Shown one piece after another: positions 46,799 to 54,675 of a DNA stretch of 64,000 nt (the first letter of the stretch is position 1; each line of letters begins with the position of its first letter). Under the pieces are notes generated by a model. It searched no databases. It was given only the letters and a program-made list of their open reading frames with translations, and was not told the origin of the DNA. Origin of the DNA: Desulfosediminicola ganghwensis (GTDB taxonomy: Bacteria; Desulfobacterota; Desulfobulbia; Desulfobulbales; Desulfocapsaceae). Position numbers and translations under genes: made by a program. The stretch lies in contig NZ_CP050699.1 of assembly GCF_005116675.2 (NCBI RefSeq), positions 5,341,001-5,405,000 on the forward strand, read 5' to 3'.

Positions 46799-47299
46799 CT
46801 AATTAATTTGGATTGAGCCTGCAGAACTCTGACTCAACTCTCGTGTTCTGCTTATTTTCGTATGGCCAAGCTCGATTTTGCCAATTGCTCCTCCAGACAG
46901 GCCCATTGGGTCAAATCCACTCTCATTTGTCTCATCCTTATTGGCAAAAGAAGAATTCAGAATACAAATACCATCAGCCATACTTCCGCCAGCAACAATG
47001 TTGCCCGCAGAATCCTCAAATGAGTAACTTGAACTACCTGTACAGGAAGGATCTACATTAAAAGTGAAGTAAACCGTTCTATTTGTCTTTACGGCATACA
47101 CCCTGGCTTTTTGAAAAGATGCATATATCTCCTGGGTGGTTGCCTTTAAACGATAATTGGGAACCCATTTACCTAAAGCAGAAAAAGAAATTCCGCAGAG
47201 AATTGTGATAACAGATACCACAACTAAAATTTCTATAAGAGTAAAGCCGCAACAGCTCTTTATTTGGGCCTCACCATAATATTTCTTCACAGAATACAC
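46799..47299 (-). CDS. fimT: FimT/GspH-type pseudopilin, 166 aa
   Basis: The prepilin signal CCGFTLIEILVVVSVITILCGI and the GspH/FimT continuation RLKATTQEIYASFQKARVYAVKTNR are clear. The C-terminal Cys pair could form a disulfide. The start is a GTG at 47299 with GGGGGAAAC immediately upstream. It is the first gene of the minor pilin operon, so the operon promoter should lie in the long AT-rich region beyond 47300. Confidence 0.88.
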   Translation of the reverse strand: MYSVKKYYGEAQIKSCCGFTLIEILVVVSVITILCGISFSALGKWVPNYRLKATTQEIYASFQKARVYAVKTNRTVYFTFNVDPSCTGSSSYSFEDSAGNIVAGGSMADGICILNSSFANKDETNESGFDPMGLSGGAIGKIELGHTKISRTRELSQSSAGSIQIN

Positions 47300-47858
47300 G
47301 TTTCCCCCACTGATTATCCATGCGGTTTCGAGATTATCAGAAGAGCAATCTCCTGAACATCAAACACAACACAAATCGAGCCCAACACATCACTATCATT
47401 ATACATTTCTACAGACAACTAACAGACTAAACCAGTTCAATCAAGAACTAAAGTGAATATTATATACAATTATTTAATTACTTAGAGCTATCGACACGAA
47501 ACAAAAAAATAAAGATCTGAGGTTTGAAGGAGAAAAGAAAACACATGGTACACTTGAAGCGAAACACACAATTCCACATCACATCATAAGAAGGGCCAAT
47601 TTTCTATTTATTTCATATCCATTATTGAACCCAATCGACCTAGCACAAACATTAAGCACTGGAGGTATTTGAGGAATTTATGAAAGCCCTATAAATGAAG
47701 ACATTTATTTTTTATGGTGGTAATTATGTCAATAGAATCCCCTATGTCACAAACCTCTACCAGATAAAGAACAATAACAACTCCGTGGAGCATTCACTTT
47801 TTTTTAAAAAAAATTTATGGTCGGAATTATGTTCTTAAAAGTTGCCATTAGTATTATT
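47300..47858. other. AT-rich non-coding region upstream of pilus operon
   Basis: About 560 bases of low GC content without a plausible gene on either strand. It must hold the promoter of the pilus operon on the minus strand, but I could not assign it. Confidence 0.4.
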
Positions 47859-48066
47859 AAAATATCTGATTATCCCTAATCTTCAGCTTGAAAAGGTTAG
47901 GAGATAGACATGTAATGATGAACGTGACTGATTGGTACGTGACCAATCCCCGGAATAGCTCCGCAATCGGCTTGTAGAGTAGTGCTTTTAGCTTTAAGTT
48001 TGTACTCCTACCACCTTTCTCCGCACCCCTCACTCCGTGAAGCTGATCCTCAGTGGTAATCAGAAT
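47859..48066 (+). repeat. Structured intergenic element, copy 2 (208 nt)
   Basis: This is the partner of 13198-13406. The terminal helix is TCTGATTA (47865-47872) plus CC (47874-47875) with GGTAATCAGA (48055-48064), leaving one bulged T. Compared with copy 1, a C-G pair is replaced by A-T and an A-C mismatch becomes G-C, so pairing is kept while sequence changes. The inner hairpin TTAGCTTTAAG (47988-47998) with CGTGAAGCTGA (48036-48046) is retained with wobble pairs. The variable middle has its own hairpin GATTGGT-ACGTG-ACCAATC. No coding frame is shared. The strand of any transcript is not known. Confidence 0.65.
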
Positions 48067-48088
48067 TATTCATCCAACAACCTGACTA

Positions 48089-48178
48089 AGGTCTATAACC
48101 AGATCACAAGCAACCGCAAAGGAACGCCAGGCGGCACTGAGTACCGCTTGGCACTCGTTGGTTTCACAGTCTAGACCT
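48089..48178. repeat. Nested imperfect inverted repeat
   Basis: AGGTCTA (48089-48095) pairs with TAGACCT (48172-48178). Inside, GCCAGGCGG (48126-48134) pairs with CCGCTTGGC (48144-48152), and AACC and AACG on the left match CGTT and GGTT on the right. CCTGACTA and TCACAAGCA also recur as direct repeats near both ends. It may fold as a small RNA or be the trace of a mobile element. It directly follows structured element copy 2. Confidence 0.45.
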
Positions 48179-48357
48179 GACTATAGAGTCACAAGCAGAG
48201 CGCCTTTCGCGAAGTACCCCCCTAAAGAAAACAACAGTTTTCCTGCGACAACACACTGCTTTTACTAACTTTTTCTTAGTAGATTACAATACATAATCAG
48301 ATTGTGTCCACGCGCCAGGCAGTGGTCGATCTCTTCTCGTCTCTAATGGAGAAATCC

Positions 48358-48517
48358 ATGAAAAAATTTATCTATCTCATTAGCACAACCCCAGTATTTG
48401 CCGCAGGCGGCAAAAATCATGGAGATGTAGGATAGGGAACGTGTCGATCAGGGGGACACCGGCAGTGAAACCGGAGAAGCTGCCGGAGACAATGCCCAGG
48501 ATAACCAAAGCCCTTAA
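48358..48517 (+). pseudogene. Possible frameshifted small secreted protein
   Basis: An ATG at 48358, preceded by AATGGAGAAATCC, opens MKKFIYLISTTPVFAAGGKN and stops after 25 codons. One frame over, from 48437, the reading continues as an acidic tail ERVDQGDTGSETGEAAGDNA and ends at TAA 48515-48517. Together this looks like a short exported acidic protein broken by a one-base shift and with a shortened signal peptide. A sequencing error is possible. The evidence is compositional only. Confidence 0.3.
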
Positions 48518-48764
48518 TCTTCAGTTGCCCGAGACCAACCGCCGCCCCATTACAAACCGATTCTGAGATTACTCACCAGATGTGATGGGGCTCAAAAAAA
48601 CACCTGATTTTTTTTCCTCACACTTTCCTTCCTACTTCAACCGAACTTCGCATAGAAACGATTTCGTTAGCAGAAATGCGAACAACTTCATGATGGAACA
48701 CACTATCTAGTGGTTGACTTTGCCCCCTCGCACAATATAAAGTAGGCGCCTCATTGTATTGGTT

Positions 48765-49036
48765 CACTTCAGGTGAAGTGTGGCAACAGGGAATCTGGTG
48801 AGAAGCCAGAACTGTCCCGCAGCGGTTATCAGAAACGAAAACCATTCAAATGCACTGGAACTGTCAGGATCTTCATCCGGAATTTTTTCGTATGTAAACC
48901 AGATAGTCCGGGAAGCTATGGTGATTAGGCAACAGTGGTTCTTACCAGGCACGACCTGCGCGAGAATCCCACTTACGCCGTTGTTGATACCAGCACTACG
49001 GCAAAATGTCTGAAAGTCCGAAGACCTGCCAATACC
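48765..49036 (+). promoter_or_regulatory. Cobalamin riboswitch upstream of nrdD
   Basis: Core elements of the B12 riboswitch are seen in order: the hairpin CACTTC-AGGT-GAAGTG (48765-48780), GGGAATCTGGTGAGAAGCCA, ACTGTCCCGCAGCGGT, and near the end the B12 box-like AGTCCGAAGACCTGCC (ending 49030). The middle, peripheral part is long. The aptamer ends about 35 bases before the nrdD ATG, so ligand binding could block the GAGGAGAGGAG ribosome site or stop transcription. High adenosylcobalamin would then lower synthesis of the B12-independent ribonucleotide reductase, which implies that a B12-dependent class II enzyme is encoded elsewhere (inference from known NrdJ/NrdD arrangements). Confidence 0.88.
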
Positions 49037-49070
49037 TCACAGTCATTGACCACCTTCGAGGAGAGGAGTT

Positions 49071-51188
49071 ATGTCAGCACATCCAGCAGAGATCCGACCG
49101 CTTGGCCTATATAAGATCAGAAAACGGAACGGTGAAGTTGTTTCGTTTGAATCACACAAAATCACAATGGCCATAGCCAAAGCAGGTCTTGCAACCGGCG
49201 AGTTCGGTAAAGACGAAGCCAAACGACTCAGCATTAAGGTATTGTCACTGGCACACCAGATTGTTGAGGGCATACCTGAAGTTGAAGAGATCCAGGATCT
49301 GGTTGAAGAGGCTCTGCTCGCCTCACCCCACAGAAAATCAGCCAAGGCCTACATCCTCTATCGCGATCAGCAGAATCGCCGCCGCGAGATGATCGAAGAA
49401 GCCGATGTGCAGCTCATCGACAACTACCTCGACCGACTTGACTGGCAGGTGAATGAAAACTCCAACATGGCGTATTCACTTCAGGGGTTGAACAACTATA
49501 TCGCCAACGAAACCAGCAAGACCTACTGGCTGCACCGCATCTATCCCCCTGAGGTACGGCAGGCTCACGAGAGTGGCGACCTGCATATCCACGACCTCGG
49601 TCTGCTCTCTGTCTACTGTGTTGGCTGGGATCTCCAGGATTTGCTCAAAAAAGGCTTCCGTGGCGTACCAGGCAAAGCTGCCTCTGCTCCGGCTAAGCAT
49701 TTCAGGAGTGCGATGGGCCAGGTTGTCAACTTCTTCTACACCCTTCAGGGTGAGGCCGCCGGTGCCCAGGCTTTTTCAAGCTTCGACACTTTGCTTGCCC
49801 CTTTCGTCCGCTACGATAAGCTGAGCTATAAAGAGGTAAAACAGGCAATTCAGGAGTTTATTTTTAACCTGAATGTACCGACACGTGTCGGCTTCCAGAC
49901 ACCTTTTACCAACCTCACCATGGATCTTCAGCCGCCATCCACCTTACGCGACCTGCCGGTTGTGATTGGCGGGGTTGAGCAGGAAACCTGCTACGGCGAC
50001 TATCAGGCTGAAATGAACATGATCAACGAGGCCTTTTTAGAAGTTATGTCTGAAGGTGATGCCAATGCCCGTGTTTTCACTTTTCCCATCCCAACCTACA
50101 ATATTAGTCCGGACTTCAACTGGGAGGACCAGAGCCTTGATAAGCTCTGGTCGGTGACGGCCAAATACGGCATCCCCTATTTTGCCAACTTCGTCAACTC
50201 TGACCTCTCCGTGGAAGACGCCCGCTCCATGTGTTGCCGTCTGAGGCTTGACACCCGTGAGCTGGAAAAACGAGGGGGCGGTCTGTTCGGCGCCAACCCG
50301 CTCACCGGCTCCATCGGTGTTGTCACCATCAACCTGGTTGCACTCGGTTACCAGAGCAAGGATAAGACCGAGTTTTTTGAACGGTTAAATGCTCAGCTGG
50401 CAATTGCCAGAGCAAGCCTCGAACTGAAACGCAAGGTGCTCGAAAACTACACCACCAAGGGGCTTTACCCATACACCAAATACTATCTGCGCAAAGTATA
50501 TGAGCGCTTTGGTCGCTACTGGGAAAACCATTTCTCCACCATCGGCGTGATCGGCGCCAACGAGGCCTGTCTCAGCGTGATAGGAGATGGTATTGCCAGT
50601 GCTGAAGGCAAACAGTTTGCCGAGGAAATTCTTGATTATATCCGTGAGAAGCTTTCCACCTTTCAGGAAGAGACAGGCAACCACTACAACCTTGAAGCCA
50701 CCCCGGCTGAAGGTACCGGTTTCCGTCTGGCCCAGATAGATCAGAAGCGCTTTCCGGAGTTGACCACCGCCCTCAGAACAAGCGATGGCAAAACCCCGAT
50801 CTACACCAACTCTACCCAGTTGCCGATTAACTACAGTGACGACATCCATGAGATCTTAGACCTGCAGGACAGCCTGCAGACCAGGTATACCGGCGGCACA
50901 GTCCAGCATATCTTCCTGGGCGAGGCTGCACCGGATCCTGAGGCAGTGAAGAACTTCGTACGTTCAACCTGCAACAACTACCAGATCCCGTATTTTACCC
51001 TGAGTCCGTCATTCTCTATCTGCTCTGATCATGGCTATGTAAATGGAGAAGTTACCTCCTGCCCAACTTGTAATGCCGACACCGAAATTTACTCACGTGT
51101 TGTCGGTTATCTCCGCCCGGTACAGCAGTGGAATGAAGGAAAGCAGTCCGAATTTGCCCAACGTTCCCACTTCACAGTGGTGAAATAG
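49071..51188 (+). CDS. nrdD: Anaerobic (class III) ribonucleoside-triphosphate reductase, 705 aa
   Basis: An N-terminal ATP-cone (about residues 10-105; RKRNGEVVSFESHKITMAI) is followed by the ten-stranded barrel and a C-terminal zinc site (CSDHGYVNGEV, CPTC) and the glycyl radical motif RVVGYLRP with G679. It reduces ribonucleotides to deoxyribonucleotides without oxygen, using a glycyl radical made by the activase encoded next. The ribosome site is GAGGAGAGGAGTT. It sits under a cobalamin riboswitch. The length and motif order are normal. Confidence 0.97.
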   Translation: MSAHPAEIRPLGLYKIRKRNGEVVSFESHKITMAIAKAGLATGEFGKDEAKRLSIKVLSLAHQIVEGIPEVEEIQDLVEEALLASPHRKSAKAYILYRDQQNRRREMIEEADVQLIDNYLDRLDWQVNENSNMAYSLQGLNNYIANETSKTYWLHRIYPPEVRQAHESGDLHIHDLGLLSVYCVGWDLQDLLKKGFRGVPGKAASAPAKHFRSAMGQVVNFFYTLQGEAAGAQAFSSFDTLLAPFVRYDKLSYKEVKQAIQEFIFNLNVPTRVGFQTPFTNLTMDLQPPSTLRDLPVVIGGVEQETCYGDYQAEMNMINEAFLEVMSEGDANARVFTFPIPTYNISPDFNWEDQSLDKLWSVTAKYGIPYFANFVNSDLSVEDARSMCCRLRLDTRELEKRGGGLFGANPLTGSIGVVTINLVALGYQSKDKTEFFERLNAQLAIARASLELKRKVLENYTTKGLYPYTKYYLRKVYERFGRYWENHFSTIGVIGANEACLSVIGDGIASAEGKQFAEEILDYIREKLSTFQEETGNHYNLEATPAEGTGFRLAQIDQKRFPELTTALRTSDGKTPIYTNSTQLPINYSDDIHEILDLQDSLQTRYTGGTVQHIFLGEAAPDPEAVKNFVRSTCNNYQIPYFTLSPSFSICSDHGYVNGEVTSCPTCNADTEIYSRVVGYLRPVQQWNEGKQSEFAQRSHFTVVK

Positions 51189-51784
51189 TGCGGTTAGGAG
51201 GTTTACAGAAGTTCAGCCTCTCCGATTTTCCGGGAACTCCGGCTGCCATTATCTTTACTCAAGGGTGCAACTTTCGTTGCCCCTTTTGTCATAATGGCAG
51301 CCTGTTGCCGACTGCTGGAGAGCATGAACTCGACGTTGAGGAAGTGCTCTCCTGGCTGAAGACTCGTTCTGGCAAATTGGAAGGAGTAGTGGTGACCGGT
51401 GGCGAGCCGACGATTCATGCTGACTTACCCGACTTTTTGGCCACGATCAGGGGGATGGGCTACAAGATCAAGCTGGACAGCAATGGCAGCAACCCGAAAA
51501 TGTTGAAGCAGGTCATTCAAGCAGAGCTGGTCGATTATATCGCCATGGACATCAAGGCTGACTGGGGAAATTATGAGAGGCTGTGCGGTACGCCCGTAGA
51601 TCTTGAAAAGATTAACAGAAGTATTGAAATACTTGCAAACTCCGGCACCCCGCACCTCTTTCGCACCACCGAGGTTAAAGAACTCATGTCCACCCATGAA
51701 ATAGCAAATATCGAGCGGATGCTGCCAGCCAGCTCAAACTATAGTATTCAAACGTTCAAGCCGGAAACCGCCTGGAACATGTAA
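51188..51784 (+). CDS. nrdG: Anaerobic ribonucleotide reductase activase, 198 aa
   Basis: A small radical SAM protein with CX3CX2C in TQGCNFRCPFCHNG (C27, C31, C34) and VVTGGEPT. It generates the glycyl radical on NrdD by reductive cleavage of SAM. The GTG start overlaps the nrdD TAG by one base, so translation is coupled and both share the riboswitch. The electron donor is probably flavodoxin; one is encoded at 15860-16306. Confidence 0.95.
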   Translation: MRLGGLQKFSLSDFPGTPAAIIFTQGCNFRCPFCHNGSLLPTAGEHELDVEEVLSWLKTRSGKLEGVVVTGGEPTIHADLPDFLATIRGMGYKIKLDSNGSNPKMLKQVIQAELVDYIAMDIKADWGNYERLCGTPVDLEKINRSIEILANSGTPHLFRTTEVKELMSTHEIANIERMLPASSNYSIQTFKPETAWNM

Positions 51785-52143
51785 CAACACTTCCACCCCG
51801 CCCGCAATTTTTCACTCCTTCAGTCATGACTCTTCGCCGGTTAGGCGAAGAACCCTTTCAAGAACCATCAACACGTTATCTATTACTTTCTGCCTAAAAG
51901 AAATATTTGCCCTTTGCAGCCCCCTTTTCGGTCAGATCAGGCCAGTGGCCCAGGACAATAATAAATTCATTTCCATATAGATAGCCGACGACATCTGACA
52001 ATCCCGGCTATCCATTCTTGCTAAGGGCCAAACCAGCTGCATTGCTTCCTGCCAGTTGCCTGATCTGTTTCTATTGCCACCTGTTATGGATATCAATTAA
52101 TGTTGGGGCAAACAGTACATTCATACTCTTTGGAGGAGTGAAA
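51785..52143. other. Intergenic region with hairpin after nrdG
   Basis: TCTTCGCC (51831-51838) pairs with GGCGAAGA (51844-51851) around GGTTA, a plausible end signal for nrdDG though without a clear T-tract. The rest holds the ribosome site TTGGAGGAGTG that fixes the start of the next gene at 52144. Confidence 0.5.
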
Positions 52144-53154
52144 ATGAATACAATCCGGTTCGGCATCCTCTCCACCGCCAAAATTGCTCGCCAGAAAGTC
52201 ATTCCTGCCATGCAGCGGTCTGCCCATTGTGAGGTTACGGCTATCTGCTCGCGTAATCTTGACAATGCAAGGCAGTACTCTAAGCAGTTAGGCATAGCCA
52301 AGGCCTATGGCAGTTATGAAGAACTATTGGCTGACCCTGAAATTAATGCCGTTTATATCCCTCTGCCCAATCATCTGCATGTCGAGTGGTCGATAAAAGC
52401 CCTCGAGGCAGGTAAGCATGTTCTCTGTGAGAAACCGATTGGCCTGAATAGTGGCGAAGCACAAAAGCTTATCGATGCTGCATCCTGCTTTCCAGACTTG
52501 AAAATCATGGAAGCCTTTATGTATCGCCACCACCCGCAGTGGATCGAGGCTAAACAGCTGGTTGAGAGTGGAGCAATCGGTGAGCTGATTACCATCCAGT
52601 CGTTTTTTTCCTACTTCAATAATGATCCTGGAAATATCCGGAATATTTCAGATATAGGTGGTGGCGGCATGATGGATATCGGCTGTTACAACATCTCACT
52701 CTCCCGATTCCTTTTTGATGCTGAGCCGGATCGTGTCACAGGCTTTATCGACCGCGATCCTGATTTCGGCACTGACCGGTTATTTTCGGGCATGATGGAT
52801 TTTGGCGGTAAAGTCTCCTCGTTCACCTGCTCAACCCAGCTTTCACCGTATCAACGGGTGAACATTCTCGGTACTTCCGGTCGCATAGAAATCCTTATCC
52901 CATTTAATGCTCCACCGGACAGAGAGTGTGAGATTGTCCTCCAGAAGGAAATACCCGACCAGGCAAGTTCATTAAAGACATTCACCTTTCCAGCATGCGA
53001 TCAATACACAATACAGGCAGACCTGTTCTGTGAGGCTATTTCAGAGGACAGCCAGCTTCCGACCCCACTTTCTGATTCGCTGAATAACATGCTGGTATTG
53101 GAGGCACTTGTTCACGCTGCTGATGGGAAAAAATGGCTTGAGTTTAAGGCCTAA
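52144..53154 (+). CDS. Gfo/Idh/MocA-family NAD(P)-dependent oxidoreductase, 336 aa
   Basis: The Rossmann start is FGILSTAKIARQKVIPAMQ, and the family motif EKPIGLN is present with the following catalytic-domain strand (MEAFMYRHHPQW and GGGGMMDIGCYN). The length is usual. Members oxidise or reduce sugars, inositols and related compounds. No sugar operon is adjacent, so the substrate is unknown. The start at 52144 has GGAGGAGTG upstream; an in-frame ATG far upstream at 52018 lies in non-coding sequence. It ends with a good terminator. Confidence 0.92.
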   Translation: MNTIRFGILSTAKIARQKVIPAMQRSAHCEVTAICSRNLDNARQYSKQLGIAKAYGSYEELLADPEINAVYIPLPNHLHVEWSIKALEAGKHVLCEKPIGLNSGEAQKLIDAASCFPDLKIMEAFMYRHHPQWIEAKQLVESGAIGELITIQSFFSYFNNDPGNIRNISDIGGGGMMDIGCYNISLSRFLFDAEPDRVTGFIDRDPDFGTDRLFSGMMDFGGKVSSFTCSTQLSPYQRVNILGTSGRIEILIPFNAPPDRECEIVLQKEIPDQASSLKTFTFPACDQYTIQADLFCEAISEDSQLPTPLSDSLNNMLVLEALVHAADGKKWLEFKA

Positions 53155-53177
53155 CCTGCTCTCAAGATCGATTACCT

Positions 53178-53214
53178 CTATAATGGGCAGATTCCCCCCT
53201 GCCCGTTATAGTTT
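53178..53214. terminator. Intrinsic terminator after the Gfo/Idh gene
   Basis: CTATAATGGGCAG (53178-53190) pairs with CTGCCCGTTATAG (53199-53211), one T-G wobble, followed by TTT. It also lies just past the stop of the convergent FadL gene. Confidence 0.8.
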
Positions 53215-53248
53215 CGAGACCAGTATTGCGTGATAGCTGCATTTCTTA

Positions 53249-54508
53249 TCAGAATCGGTAATTCAGGCCAGCTGTAACCAGCACCGCACAGGCATTCGAA
53301 AATTCGCCAAAAACTATACCCTCAGGATCAGCAGTATTCGATCTGGTTTCTTTATGATCATAGAGAGCTGCTATGCCAATATCCATCTTGTCATTGACCG
53401 CGTATTGCATGCCGATTGTGTAGATATAGCCGGTTGAATCAGGTGTGCTGAATTCCAGATTTTCGGTAGGGATTGGATCGTCATCGTAGGCAAAGCCCGC
53501 CATGAGCGTATATTTTTCATTCAACTTGTAAGTAATGCCAATACGAAAGGTATCGGCATCATCCCAGTCTCTTGCGGCTGGCAGAGCAAAAGGATTTGAT
53601 TCCGGATCATTAAAGGGCGGTGCATAGTTGAATTCAAGCGCGTCATACTCTGACCAGAAGGTTCTATCCCAAACCAATTCTATGTTGAGCTTATCTGTGA
53701 CGTCATAGGCTACTGCAACAGCCAGAACGGCTGGTGCCGGGACTTCAACCTCACCGTATACTGTAAAAGGATTTCCCATTATATTTAGATAGCTGTTATC
53801 CTCGAATTCGAGATCCACATTCGAGCGATAGGTAACAGCCAGATCCAGCCGATCATTTGGTTTTGCCGCCAATGCTACATTCCAGCCCCATTCTATCGTA
53901 CCGTCCTCCATCGATCTGGAGAAAGGCCCTACCAACTCTACTACCCCATCGTCCTCTCGTTCAGGGACATACAATCCTGTGCTTTTTACCTTTGCTTCGG
54001 AATAAATCATCCTAAGTCCTGCCGCCACCGAGAACATATCTCCTATACCATAACTCACCGTCGGGTTTATATCGAAAACAGCCAGGGAGAATTCTTCAGC
54101 GAACGCCTTGGCATACCCCTCCTGCCATCGCTTCTTCAGGCCAAACGGTTCAGTAATTGAAAGGCCGAAGCGCGCCCCGCCATAGCTTGGTGAAACTATA
54201 AATCCTGTTGGCAGCAGGCAGTGTTCCTTTTCAGAATCACTGTCAAAAGCTGGTGTTCGATCGTCTTCATATTCAACACTCGAGAGATAGAGATATGTGA
54301 GATTTCCTTGAATATGCCACGTGTCCTCCATCCAGGTCATTTTTGCAGGGTTATAGTAGGCCGTATCAGCACGACTTGCCGAAGCGATGTTGGCACTTGC
54401 CTTGGCAGTGGCGTCTACCGATTGCTCAGGTATGCGATATCCTGAAGCCCAAGCTGTACCGCCGGAAATGATACCCAGAGAAGCAACAACACAGATAGTT
54501 TTCTTCAT
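53249..54508 (-). CDS. FadL-family outer-membrane transport protein, 419 aa
   Basis: A signal peptide (ending TAWASGYR) is followed by the FadL N-terminal hatch (IPEQSVDATAKASANIASAS, ADTAYYNPAKM) and barrel strands to a terminal Phe (LNYRF). Family members import long-chain fatty acids or hydrophobic aromatics through a lateral opening. Its place next to AOR, Fe-ADH, an SCP2-like protein and a TetR regulator fits uptake of a hydrophobic alcohol, aldehyde or acid (inference). The GGGAGAAAAGC ribosome site is good. Confidence 0.92.
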   Translation of the reverse strand: MKKTICVVASLGIISGGTAWASGYRIPEQSVDATAKASANIASASRADTAYYNPAKMTWMEDTWHIQGNLTYLYLSSVEYEDDRTPAFDSDSEKEHCLLPTGFIVSPSYGGARFGLSITEPFGLKKRWQEGYAKAFAEEFSLAVFDINPTVSYGIGDMFSVAAGLRMIYSEAKVKSTGLYVPEREDDGVVELVGPFSRSMEDGTIEWGWNVALAAKPNDRLDLAVTYRSNVDLEFEDNSYLNIMGNPFTVYGEVEVPAPAVLAVAVAYDVTDKLNIELVWDRTFWSEYDALEFNYAPPFNDPESNPFALPAARDWDDADTFRIGITYKLNEKYTLMAGFAYDDDPIPTENLEFSTPDSTGYIYTIGMQYAVNDKMDIGIAALYDHKETRSNTADPEGIVFGEFSNACAVLVTAGLNYRF

Positions 54509-54675
54509 GCTTTTCTCCCATTACGTTGAAGTATTTCGCAATTGATCCCGATACAATCAATTGCCCTCCTCTCTCTTCACTATTTAAAACGGGATACTGC
54601 ACAATATGCCTTTTACGTTAAAGTCAATTAGCGGACCCGTTTTGGTCATACGCCAACACTTCAACAACACCTCTT

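Noticed and set aside
48089-48178. Integron attC-like site
   Set aside because: The palindrome superficially resembles attC but lacks the conserved RYYYAAC/GTTRRRY boxes, and there is no integrase or cassette array.
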